Below are positions 6,140-13,792 of a stretch of DNA of 15,269 bases, piece after piece. A model generated the notes under the pieces. That model made no database searches and was not told the DNA's origin. It worked only from the letters and a program-made list of their open reading frames with translations. Made by a program: the position numbers and the translations under genes. Positions within the stretch are counted from its first letter, which is position 1; each line of letters begins with the position of its first letter. Source of the DNA: Thermodesulfobacteriota bacterium (GTDB lineage Bacteria > Desulfobacterota > DSM-4660 > Desulfatiglandales > HGW-15); the NCBI GenBank assembly GCA_025454125.1, contig JALOPA010000019.1:1-15269 (forward strand), written 5' to 3'.

Positions 6140-8238
6140 TCTTCGAGGGTCACGCTCACATTGCCCCAGGCATCGATGATCCCATGCCCCCTGGGTCCGA
6201 TGACCACCGTAGACTCCCTCTCCTCTAAGACGGCAGGGCCCTCGAACGTGTCCCCTGGCCTGAATTGATATCGGTCATAGACCGCAGCTCTCACATATCC
6301 CCGGGAATCAGGGAAATAAACCTCGCGATAGCCTTTAAGAGCCGCGTGTTCCCGCGAATCGGAGGGGGCACCGCCCGTCACGCCCAGATAGGGAATCGGC
6401 CCGGAAACCACCACCCTCCAATCGATCAGCTCTGTCTCAATGTCCTCATTGAGTCGATTGTAGATCCGGAGATACTCCGTTTTGAAACCTTCCTGTATGG
6501 CATCCAACGCCTTCGACGTGATTTCGCCGTTGGGAACTGGAACCTCCACTTCATAGCCTTGTCCTCGATAACGGGCACCGACGAACCGGGAGAAGGTCAT
6601 CTCGTCTTTCCGCACTCCCGCCTGCTCGATCAGCGTCAAGCCTTCTCTCTCCAGCTCCTGATACATTCTGTTGACGAGAGCAAAATCCACCTTTCCGAGA
6701 ACCGTGACATACGATCGGCTCAACTCGAAGGAGGCTGGCGCCACCAAGAAGCCCAACGCTGAGAGGACTCCTGCGCGCATGGGATAGAGGATGTTCTTCA
6801 TTTTTAGCTTGAGCGCAATATCGTAGGCGTGTGCCGGGCCGGCTCCGCCCAAGACCACCATGGTAAATTTAGTCAGTTCGATTCCCTTCTCCATGGCATA
6901 GACCCTGGCCGAATCCACCATGTTCTCATTCACGGTTTCGTTGATTCCCCAGGCAGCCTCCGGCAAGGACAGTTCTAGGGGGCGAGCGACCTTTTCCGTG
7001 ATCGCTCGCCTCGCTTTTTCGAGATTGAGGGCCATCTCTCCTCCGAGGAAATAGCCGGGATTGAGATACCCCAGGACGAGATCCGCATCGGTGACCGTCG
7101 GTTCCAGACCCCCGCGGTCGTAGCATGCCGGTCCGGGCTCCGCTCCCGAGCTTTCGGGTCCCACGGACAGCAACCCCAGATTATTGACTTTGGCGATGCT
7201 TCCGCCTCCAGCCCCGATCTCGATCAACTCAATCACAGGGACCTTGAGAGGGATTCCGCTGCCCTTCTTGAATCGGTACACCCGGGCCGCCTCAAACTGT
7301 TTAGCCTTCACGGGCAGTCCTTCTTTGATCATGCAGATCTTGGCCGTGGTGCCCCCCATGTCAAAGGCGATCAGATTTTTCTGATTCACCAGTTCCCCGT
7401 AGCGACCGGCTGCAATGGCACCGCCTGCAGGGCCGGATTCAATGACCCGGATGGGGAACCTGGCTGCCGTCTCCGCCGTGGTGATCCCCCCGTCGGAAAG
7501 CATCATGAAGAGAGTTCCCTCAAATCCCACCCCTCTAAGCTCCTTTTCGAGTTGCGCGAGGTAACGCTGCATCAGGGGGCGCACATAGCTGTTGGCAACG
7601 GTTGTGGAGGTCCTTTCATACTCTTTGATTTCAGGGACGACTTCGGAAGAAAGCGAAACGATGATTCGAGGGTTGATGCCCTTGATCAATTCCTCGATGA
7701 TCTTCTCATGCTCAGGATTCCGGTAGGAGTGAAGCAATGAAACCGCGATCGCTTCCACTTTTTCATGATCCAGGTCTCGAATGACCGTCTGCGTCTCTTC
7801 CCTGTTGAGAGCCTCGATAATGGACCCATCCGCTCCCGTCCGTTCACTGACCCCTTTCCGGAGATATCTTGGAACCAAGGGAGCCGGCATCCTGGCAAAC
7901 AGGTCATAAATGTCATACCGCTGCTCTCGCCCGATCTCCAGAACGTCGCGAAAACCGCGGGTTGTGATCAACGCAGTTTTGACCCCCTTTCGCTCGATGA
8001 GCGCATTGGTGACCAGAGTCGTGCCGTGGATGATGCGCCCGATGTGCTGTCCCTTTAGGCGCGCCTTTTTCAGCAGCCGCTGGACGCCGATGAGAACCGC
8101 CTGAGAAGGGTCCTCAGAAGTGGTCAGCACTTTGTCGATATAAACGGCTCCCGTCCCTTCATGGATCAAAACCAGATCAGTAAATGTCCCTCCAATATCA
8201 ACGCCCAGGTTGTAAGGTGCTCTGTTCATCTTCTCCAT
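6136..8238 (-). CDS. hyuA: HyuA: hydantoinase A/5-oxoprolinase/acetone carboxylase beta-type ATP-binding subunit
   Basis: The 700-residue protein has the complete actin-like ATPase architecture of the family. These elements are VDIGGTFTD (13-21, phosphate loop), HGTTLVTNALIERKG (conserved near residue 80), a second phosphate motif AFDMGGTTAK near the middle, IGAGGGSIAKV, and a family-typical end with EGPAVLEERESTVV. Members hydrolyse ATP to activate the substrate: cyclic amides in hydantoinases and 5-oxoprolinases, or ketones and bicarbonate in acetone and acetophenone carboxylases. The start at 8238 (MEKMNRAPYNLGVD) is chosen because family proteins begin shortly before the phosphate loop. 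A second ATG at 8229 is nearly as good, and the longer frame to 8433 would run into hyuB. The gap to hyuB is 61 bases. The split HyuB-HyuA pair should form one cytoplasmic complex; the substrate is undetermined. Confidence 0.93.
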   Translation of the reverse strand: MEKMNRAPYNLGVDIGGTFTDLVLIHEGTGAVYIDKVLTTSEDPSQAVLIGVQRLLKKARLKGQHIGRIIHGTTLVTNALIERKGVKTALITTRGFRDVLEIGREQRYDIYDLFARMPAPLVPRYLRKGVSERTGADGSIIEALNREETQTVIRDLDHEKVEAIAVSLLHSYRNPEHEKIIEELIKGINPRIIVSLSSEVVPEIKEYERTSTTVANSYVRPLMQRYLAQLEKELRGVGFEGTLFMMLSDGGITTAETAARFPIRVIESGPAGGAIAAGRYGELVNQKNLIAFDMGGTTAKICMIKEGLPVKAKQFEAARVYRFKKGSGIPLKVPVIELIEIGAGGGSIAKVNNLGLLSVGPESSGAEPGPACYDRGGLEPTVTDADLVLGYLNPGYFLGGEMALNLEKARRAITEKVARPLELSLPEAAWGINETVNENMVDSARVYAMEKGIELTKFTMVVLGGAGPAHAYDIALKLKMKNILYPMRAGVLSALGFLVAPASFELSRSYVTVLGKVDFALVNRMYQELEREGLTLIEQAGVRKDEMTFSRFVGARYRGQGYEVEVPVPNGEITSKALDAIQEGFKTEYLRIYNRLNEDIETELIDWRVVVSGPIPYLGVTGGAPSDSREHAALKGYREVYFPDSRGYVRAAVYDRYQFRPGDTFEGPAVLEERESTVVIGPRGHGIIDAWGNVSVTLEE

Positions 8239-8299
8239 GCCTCGTCTCGATTCCTCGGTTCGTGAAGGGGTCAGGTGATTGTCGATTGCCCGGTCCTTG

Positions 8300-9940
8300 T
8301 CAGGGGCCTTTAGGCAACGTGGTCCGTTCACGACTGACAATTCCGTTTCGAACATCTTCCTCGACCAGCTTGGGATCTCGTTCTGCCGGAGGGAACATTC
8401 CCCCTCCCCCCGGAGTGAAGAAGGTGAGGGCATCGTCTTTCTTTAGCATCGTACTCGTCTTGCCAGGGATCTCTGTTCCATTCAACAGGATGCGCCCTCT
8501 CTCTCCGGCTAACCCGCCCCTCATGCCGCGGGCCGGGTTTCGAATGCGCTCATTTCTGAAGGAGACCTGCATCTCCTCCCCGGAGAGGACCCTAAAAGAT
8601 ATCTCCTGTCCGCATCCGCCCCTGTATTTACCCATGCCGCAGGAGTCGCGAATCAGCTCTTTTTTTGACACCAGCAACGGCATCAGATTCTCGAACATTT
8701 CAATGGGCGTATTCGACACATTGGTAGGAAAGCTCAAGGTGTGCGCGCCGTCATGGGTCGGATGGGCCCCGTGTCCGCCGTTCATGAAGAACACGCTGAG
8801 GAGGTCTTTCCGCGCTTCGCTCCTGGATCGAAAGTAAGCGCTCCAGATCGGGCAGGACCCGCTTTCAGACATCACCCGCTCCGGTACCGCCTTGCTCAAA
8901 GCATTGAGTATCACGGCAGGGAAATAGTGGCCGGTGATGTGGCGTCCCCAAACCGCTGCCGGCCGAGTCGGATTGACGAGGGTCCCTTCGGGAGCCGTGA
9001 CCTTGATCGGGCGAATACTGCCGTCATTGTTGGGCATGCCCGGGTCGAGAACGCATTTGAGGGCGTACGCACTGTAGGCGGAAGTGTAGATCATGACGGA
9101 GTTGACGGCTTTGTCCACCTGGGCGCAGGTCCCTGTGTAGTCTACATGGACGGTTCCCCCCTTGACCGAGATCGTTGCCCTGATCCGCAAGGGTTCTTCA
9201 AACCCATCCGCAAAAACCTCGGATTCGTATCGGCCTTCCGGCAATAACCTCCTGATGCTCTCTCGCATTCCCGCTTCGGAGCGGCCGATGATTTCGTCTG
9301 AGATCAGGGTGAGATCGTCAAGGCCTTCCTCCTCCAAAAGCTCACAAAGCTTGGCCGCTCCTGAGTGAAGGGCCGCCATCTGGGCGCGAAGGTCTCCCAG
9401 GGTGATTTCAGGAGATCGTACATTGGCCTTGATCATTTCATGAACCGACCGCTCCTCTTTTCCTTTGCTGACGAGTTTTACAATAGGGATGAGGAGACCC
9501 TCTTCATAGTGCTCTCGGGCATAAGGGTTTGAGGAGCCTCCGATGTCATTGTGGTGAGCGACGTTGGCGACGAACCCGATCAACGCCCCCCTGTAAAAAA
9601 CGGGCATGGCCACGGAAATGTCGTTCAAGTGTCCCGTACCCAGCCAGGGGTCGTTGGTAATCAGGACATCGCCGGGGCTGAGTTCCCCCGGAGGGAAACT
9701 CTGGATCATGCTTCTCAAAGTGAACGGGACCGTTCCGATGAAGGAAGGGATACTGTCCGACGACTGGGCGATGAGTTGGCCGCGGGCATCACTCACAACG
9801 CAGGCGAAGTCGTTGTTTTCCCGGATCAATGTAGAAAAGGAGGTGCGAATAAGCGTTTGTGCCGTTTCATCCATGAGGGTGATGAGTTTTCCCCAGATCA
9901 CTCCCAATCTTACAGGACTTATCTTCTGTTGTTCAGTCAC
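8300..9940 (-). CDS. hyuB: HyuB: hydantoinase B/oxoprolinase-type subunit
   Basis: The 546-residue protein is full length for HyuB. The start is a GTG at 9940 with GGGAGG six bases upstream. Conserved segments in order are: the N-terminal helix with TLIRENNDFACVV, QLIAQSSDSIPSF, GDVLITNDPWLGTGHLNDI (about 90-108), VAHHNDIGG, the middle DYTGTCAQ, PTRPAAVWGRH, MNGGHGAHPTHDG and the terminal FFTPGGGGMF. Together with HyuA it forms the ATP-dependent hydantoinase/oxoprolinase/carboxylase core. A separate gamma-type subunit, as in acetone carboxylase, is not seen unless the tiny ORF just upstream takes that place. The stop of that ORF directly abuts the ribosome binding site of this gene. Confidence 0.93.
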   Translation of the reverse strand: MTEQQKISPVRLGVIWGKLITLMDETAQTLIRTSFSTLIRENNDFACVVSDARGQLIAQSSDSIPSFIGTVPFTLRSMIQSFPPGELSPGDVLITNDPWLGTGHLNDISVAMPVFYRGALIGFVANVAHHNDIGGSSNPYAREHYEEGLLIPIVKLVSKGKEERSVHEMIKANVRSPEITLGDLRAQMAALHSGAAKLCELLEEEGLDDLTLISDEIIGRSEAGMRESIRRLLPEGRYESEVFADGFEEPLRIRATISVKGGTVHVDYTGTCAQVDKAVNSVMIYTSAYSAYALKCVLDPGMPNNDGSIRPIKVTAPEGTLVNPTRPAAVWGRHITGHYFPAVILNALSKAVPERVMSESGSCPIWSAYFRSRSEARKDLLSVFFMNGGHGAHPTHDGAHTLSFPTNVSNTPIEMFENLMPLLVSKKELIRDSCGMGKYRGGCGQEISFRVLSGEEMQVSFRNERIRNPARGMRGGLAGERGRILLNGTEIPGKTSTMLKKDDALTFFTPGGGGMFPPAERDPKLVEEDVRNGIVSRERTTLPKGP

Positions 9941-9951
9941 CTTGAGCCTCC

Positions 9952-10116
9952 CTACTCGCTTAGAACAAAGCCTTGCAGTGCATGGGTTTCAAAAAGCGTG
10001 ACGCCTCGTTCCCGGAACAGATCCCTGTGTTCGTCCGACACCAGGGGATCTTCTCTTCTCGAATAAAACCAGGAATTCCCCTCTGCGAGATGAGGGGAAC
10101 ATACCCTCGGTTTCAC
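9952..10116 (-). CDS. Unrecognised 54-residue protein between AOR and hyuB
   Basis: From a GTG at 10116 a 54-codon frame runs to a TAG at 9952-9954, directly followed by the GGGAGG that serves hyuB (11 bases between stop and GTG). It starts 26 bases after the AOR stop. The translation looks protein-like, with mixed charged and aromatic residues (GNSWFYSRRED near 17-27, DEHRDLFRERG near 28-38, and an end GFVLSE). It has one cysteine, no signal peptide and no membrane helix. The ribosome binding site at 10116 is weak, and a GTG at codon 26 could be the true start. I recognise no family. It may be a small accessory subunit of the Hyu complex or AOR, or the remnant of a larger gene, since the frame stays open upstream into the end of AOR. 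Confidence 0.45.
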   Translation of the reverse strand: MKPRVCSPHLAEGNSWFYSRREDPLVSDEHRDLFRERGVTLFETHALQGFVLSE

Positions 10117-10142
10117 ATGACGAGAGCTCTGCCGCTGGCCGC

Positions 10143-12029
10143 CTACCAGATGTCCCGGATCACCTCTTCAAGCTCCAAGCTCTTGAGGGTCGCGGGCAAG
10201 GGTTTCCCTGTGTTCTCATCCCACCCTTTTTCACGATAATACGCTTGAAGGACACGCGGGAAGGATTCTGCAAAGCTCTTCCCTTTCTGGGGGCCGTCCT
10301 GAGGCGCGCTCAACAAACGCGGGGACAGGGAGTCGTCCTCACGCGTTAGTCCCTCTCGCACATTGTAGACCCTCAGCAGATTCGTGATGCGGTCCCCTGC
10401 GCGTAGCAGCTCTTCCTTCGAATATCCGAAACCCGTGACGGCGCTCAGGACGTCTGCCATGATCTGAATCATCCCGGGTCCCCGGTCAAAGAAGAAACAG
10501 TTCATGAGAGAGTCTTCCAGGTGCCGGTAAGGTCCGGACTTGGCCTGGGCAAAGGCGACCCTCTCGTCGGGCTCCGACGGCGGCTCCACAATCCCCAGGT
10601 CCGGATAGGTCCGCGTGGTGAAATCGATACCGTCGATTGAGCCGGTGTCGGACACCGCCTGGGCAAAGATCGTCCCCCATCGCGTTCTTGGATCGTGCAC
10701 ATGGGGGGCCATGCCTCTCTTGCAGTACACGGCGAAGAGGGCGGCTTCTCCCCCGATGCGCTCTGCCGCCCGCTTGACCCCGTCGGCCAGCAGATCACCG
10801 AACCCCTCCCGTCGGGAGATTTTTTCCATCAACTGAAGAACGGCCTCCGCATTACCCCAGGAAAGATCGAAGCCATCCATGTCCTTCCTCGTGAGGAGAC
10901 CCTTTTCATAGCACTCCATGACCAGGCTGATCGTAAAGGTGCATTCCTTGAGGTCCATGCCCAGGCTGTCATTCCTGTAATTCAGGAAAGCCGCAGCAGC
11001 GGGATCCGTGATCCCCAAATTCGGCCCCCATCCGGCCAGATCTTCGTACTCGGGGTCGTCCATGACCACTCCGTGGAAAGGGCTTTTCGCGATCTCGATG
11101 GATCGGCAATGATTGAAGGTGCAGGCGTGGCAGGGGGTTCTTCTGACCTTCTTGAAAAGGTTTTCGCGGAGTCTCGTGACCTCAAATTGATCGGCTTCCG
11201 GAAAAACGTTGGTCGTCAGGTTCTTGATGGGCAGCCAGCCGAGCATGTGATAACTCGTGAACAGGACCTGGGTCCCCCACTTGGCGTAAGCGCCTCCTGA
11301 GCCCTCCAGCGCTTTCTTGGTCCATTCACGTGTGAGCTTGCGAACGCGGGTCCTCTCCTTTTCCGGAATGGGCACGTCGAAATTCCCCTGCACGACCAGC
11401 GCCTTCAGGTTCTTGGACCCCATGACGGCGCCCAACCCGCCGGTTGCCGCCACATGGCCGAAGTCGCTCACGATGGCGGCAAACCTCACTCCCCGCTCCC
11501 CCGAAGGACCGATGGATGCGATGCTGACCGGGTTCCCCGGCGCGGCATGCACTTCAGAGAGCACCCGCTCCACTTCATAGGTCGTTTTTCCCCAAAGCGG
11601 CGAAGCCTCTCTGAGGGAGGGAATCCCATTCCGAATGTGGAGATACACGGGTTTCTCCGACTTTCCCGAAAAGACGAGTCCGTCAAAACCTGCCTGCTTG
11701 AGCCGAGCTCCGAAACGGCCGTTCGCTTGAGCCGAACCGACGAACCCCGTAAGCGGGCTCTTGGAAATGACTTCAAAGGACCCCGAGCCGGGCACCGTGG
11801 TCCCGGTCAGCGGGCCTGTCAGGAAGATGAGACGGTTCTCCGCATCATAAGAATTCACTCCTCTGGCCGCTCCGTGATACAACAGCTTGATTCCAAGCCC
11901 CACGCCACCGATAAACCTTCGAAGGATAGAGGGATCCATTCTTTCTTCATCGAAAGTTCCTCGTGTCAGATCTATCCGCAGAATTCTCCCCGTGTACCCA
12001 CCCCTGGATAGATCGATCCTTTCCTTCAT
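10143..12029 (-). CDS. aor: Aldehyde:ferredoxin oxidoreductase family, tungsten bis-pterin enzyme
   Basis: The 628-residue protein matches the AOR family in length and motifs. GGYTGRILRIDL opens the N-terminal domain, followed by GGVGLG near residue 43, then GSGSFEVISKSPLTGFVGSAQANGRFG split over about residues 85-110, which contacts the tungstopterin. IGPSGERGVRFA and ATGGLGAVMGSKNLKA follow. The [4Fe-4S] cluster ligands are probably C300, C303, C308 and C511 (in DSLMNCFFF). These enzymes oxidise aldehydes to carboxylates in the cytoplasm and pass electrons to ferredoxin; related members work in reverse on activated acids. The ATG at 12029 has GGGGAG upstream. It follows the ThDP-enzyme gene by 33 bases, which suggests that the product of that enzyme, perhaps an aldehyde, is the AOR substrate. 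No separate ferredoxin-like subunit or MoaD-like protein is seen nearby. Confidence 0.93.
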   Translation of the reverse strand: MKERIDLSRGGYTGRILRIDLTRGTFDEERMDPSILRRFIGGVGLGIKLLYHGAARGVNSYDAENRLIFLTGPLTGTTVPGSGSFEVISKSPLTGFVGSAQANGRFGARLKQAGFDGLVFSGKSEKPVYLHIRNGIPSLREASPLWGKTTYEVERVLSEVHAAPGNPVSIASIGPSGERGVRFAAIVSDFGHVAATGGLGAVMGSKNLKALVVQGNFDVPIPEKERTRVRKLTREWTKKALEGSGGAYAKWGTQVLFTSYHMLGWLPIKNLTTNVFPEADQFEVTRLRENLFKKVRRTPCHACTFNHCRSIEIAKSPFHGVVMDDPEYEDLAGWGPNLGITDPAAAAFLNYRNDSLGMDLKECTFTISLVMECYEKGLLTRKDMDGFDLSWGNAEAVLQLMEKISRREGFGDLLADGVKRAAERIGGEAALFAVYCKRGMAPHVHDPRTRWGTIFAQAVSDTGSIDGIDFTTRTYPDLGIVEPPSEPDERVAFAQAKSGPYRHLEDSLMNCFFFDRGPGMIQIMADVLSAVTGFGYSKEELLRAGDRITNLLRVYNVREGLTREDDSLSPRLLSAPQDGPQKGKSFAESFPRVLQAYYREKGWDENTGKPLPATLKSLELEEVIRDIW

Positions 12030-12062
12030 TTCGCTCTACTCCCCGGTTCCTCTAAACCGCCG

Positions 12063-13685
12063 CTATCCTCTCACCAGCTTCATGTGATCCCCATACGTGC
12101 GAGGATCCATCACCGCCTCGATGAGGCTCAGTCTCCCGCTGTTCATGGCTTTTTCAAGAGCCCCGTCAAACTCCTTCATCGTCTCTGCCCGAAATCCCAG
12201 GCCTCTAAAAGCCTTGGCCAGAAGCCCAAAATCAGGGTTCTTGAGCTCCACGCCCGCATGGGCATAGCCCTTGCTTTTCTGTTTCACCTTGATGAGACCT
12301 AGTCCGCCATCGGAGAAGACGACGAGGATGATCGGAAGGTCGAGGCGGGAGCACATTTCAAGGTCCTGGAGCCGCATGAGTAAACCGCCGTCGCCGGTGA
12401 AGCACACTACCCTTCGGTCCGGCAAGGCGAGCTGGGCCCCGATTGCTGCAGGCAGGGCGATGCCCATGGTACTCAGACCTTTTGACGTAAAATAGGTTTT
12501 AGGTTCCTGAACCTGCCACAGGTAATGAACGAGGGAATTGAAGGCTCCCACGTCCGTTGTGAGAATTCCGTTGGACGGCAAGCGTTCTCGGGTGCTCTGA
12601 ACAATGTGGTGAACCGGGAGGTCTTCACAGGAGGAAGAAAGAGCCTGTTTCATCTCCTTGCGGAATTCTTCAAGGAATCCGGGATCCCACACGTTGGATC
12701 GCAAGGGATGCTCCGCCAGGATTTCGAGAATCCTTTGGATATCTCCCACAACTTCGAGTGCAGAGGGATACACCTGATCTGTATTCGCCCCATATCCGAT
12801 GTGAATCACGGGTTGGCTCAAGCCCCAAGGTTTCGGCAACAACTCGACGCCGTCGACTCCAACAAAAAGAAGAAGGTCACTCTTCCCGACTATGGTCTCT
12901 TCAAAGGTGCCTTTGGAATGGGTTCCCAAGAACACGCCCCCGAACAGCGGGTGCCTTTCGTCGAATGCGCCTCTTCCTTTCACGCTGACCATGACCGGGA
13001 CCTTCCACTTTTCCGCCAGAGCCGCCAGCCGGTCCATGGCCTTCGCCCGCTTGGCTTCGATTCCTGCAACAATCAGAGGCGCATGAGCCTGCCCGACCCT
13101 GCTGACGATTTCCCGGAGGGCATCGGAATCCCGTGGTGCAAAATGAGAAAGCCTGAGCGTTCCCCTTTCTCGATCCTGATAGGTCGATTCACCGGCCGCT
13201 TCGTTGTTGGGAAGGTCCAGGTGAACCGGGCCGGGTCTTTCTCCCTTGGCAGAGAGGAGGGCTTTTTCAACGATCTGCTGCGCGCTGCCCGATGTGACAG
13301 TGAACTGCGTCTTGGTGATAGGAGAAAAAAACGCTTTGTGATCGATTTTCTGGGTGGTGATAAGCTCACGGTTCACGAAGGGATGGCATTCCGTGAAAGC
13401 CAAGAGAGGAACCCGCTCCAGGTAGGCGTAGGCGACTCCGGTCGCCAGGTTGACAGCCCCCGGTCCCATGATCGAGAAGCAGACTCCCGGGGTCTCCTTG
13501 ATCTCCCCGTAGACCGACGCAATGAGGCCGGCCGAACCTTCATGGCCGCACAGGACGGGCTCAATCCCGGCCCTCCTCGCCGCGTGCAGGAGTTCGGTGG
13601 TGGAGCCGCCGCCGGGAATTCCGAAAATCCGGTCTATTCCTTCCCTTTTCAGCACTTCCACAATGACATCGACCGTGGTGGACAT
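12063..13685 (-). CDS. Thiamine-diphosphate-dependent enzyme, acetolactate synthase large subunit-like
   Basis: The 540-residue protein has the three-domain order of the acetolactate synthase/benzoylformate decarboxylase superfamily. The N-terminal pyrimidine-binding domain has FGIPGGG (21-27) and catalytic E49 in GHEGSAG, then GPGAVNLATG. The middle domain carries FGGVFLGTHSKG. The pyrophosphate-binding domain has GLSTMGIALPAAIGA and GDG at 431-433, followed after 24 residues by SDGG at 458. The metal-binding asparagine usually found at that point (GDG-x24-27-N) is a serine here. Members form or break a C-C bond next to a carbonyl through a ThDP-bound intermediate; real acetolactate synthesis is doubtful because no small subunit or ilv gene is near. 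I chose the ATG at 13685 from family N-termini. An ATG at 13766 with a good AGGAAGG site would add 27 polar residues. AOR follows 33 bases downstream. Confidence 0.9.
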   Translation of the reverse strand: MSTTVDVIVEVLKREGIDRIFGIPGGGSTTELLHAARRAGIEPVLCGHEGSAGLIASVYGEIKETPGVCFSIMGPGAVNLATGVAYAYLERVPLLAFTECHPFVNRELITTQKIDHKAFFSPITKTQFTVTSGSAQQIVEKALLSAKGERPGPVHLDLPNNEAAGESTYQDRERGTLRLSHFAPRDSDALREIVSRVGQAHAPLIVAGIEAKRAKAMDRLAALAEKWKVPVMVSVKGRGAFDERHPLFGGVFLGTHSKGTFEETIVGKSDLLLFVGVDGVELLPKPWGLSQPVIHIGYGANTDQVYPSALEVVGDIQRILEILAEHPLRSNVWDPGFLEEFRKEMKQALSSSCEDLPVHHIVQSTRERLPSNGILTTDVGAFNSLVHYLWQVQEPKTYFTSKGLSTMGIALPAAIGAQLALPDRRVVCFTGDGGLLMRLQDLEMCSRLDLPIILVVFSDGGLGLIKVKQKSKGYAHAGVELKNPDFGLLAKAFRGLGFRAETMKEFDGALEKAMNSGRLSLIEAVMDPRTYGDHMKLVRG

Positions 13686-13792
13686 GGTTTTCTCTCTCGA
13701 TCCCCTTCGCTTTTCCGGGTTTCCGGTTGGGGGATTGACATGGAGATCTCCTGCGAGTCGACCCATCTCATGAACCCTTCCTGCTCTCCGTT

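Noticed and set aside
8239..8433. N-terminal extension of hyuA by 65 codons
   Set aside because: It would overlap the conserved end of hyuB, and the added residues are not protein-like for this family. Starts at 8238 or 8229 fit family N-termini.
13686..13766. 27-codon extension of the ThDP enzyme from an ATG at 13766
   Set aside because: Rejected only provisionally. The ribosome binding site is good, but the residues are polar and absent from family N-termini; both starts remain possible.
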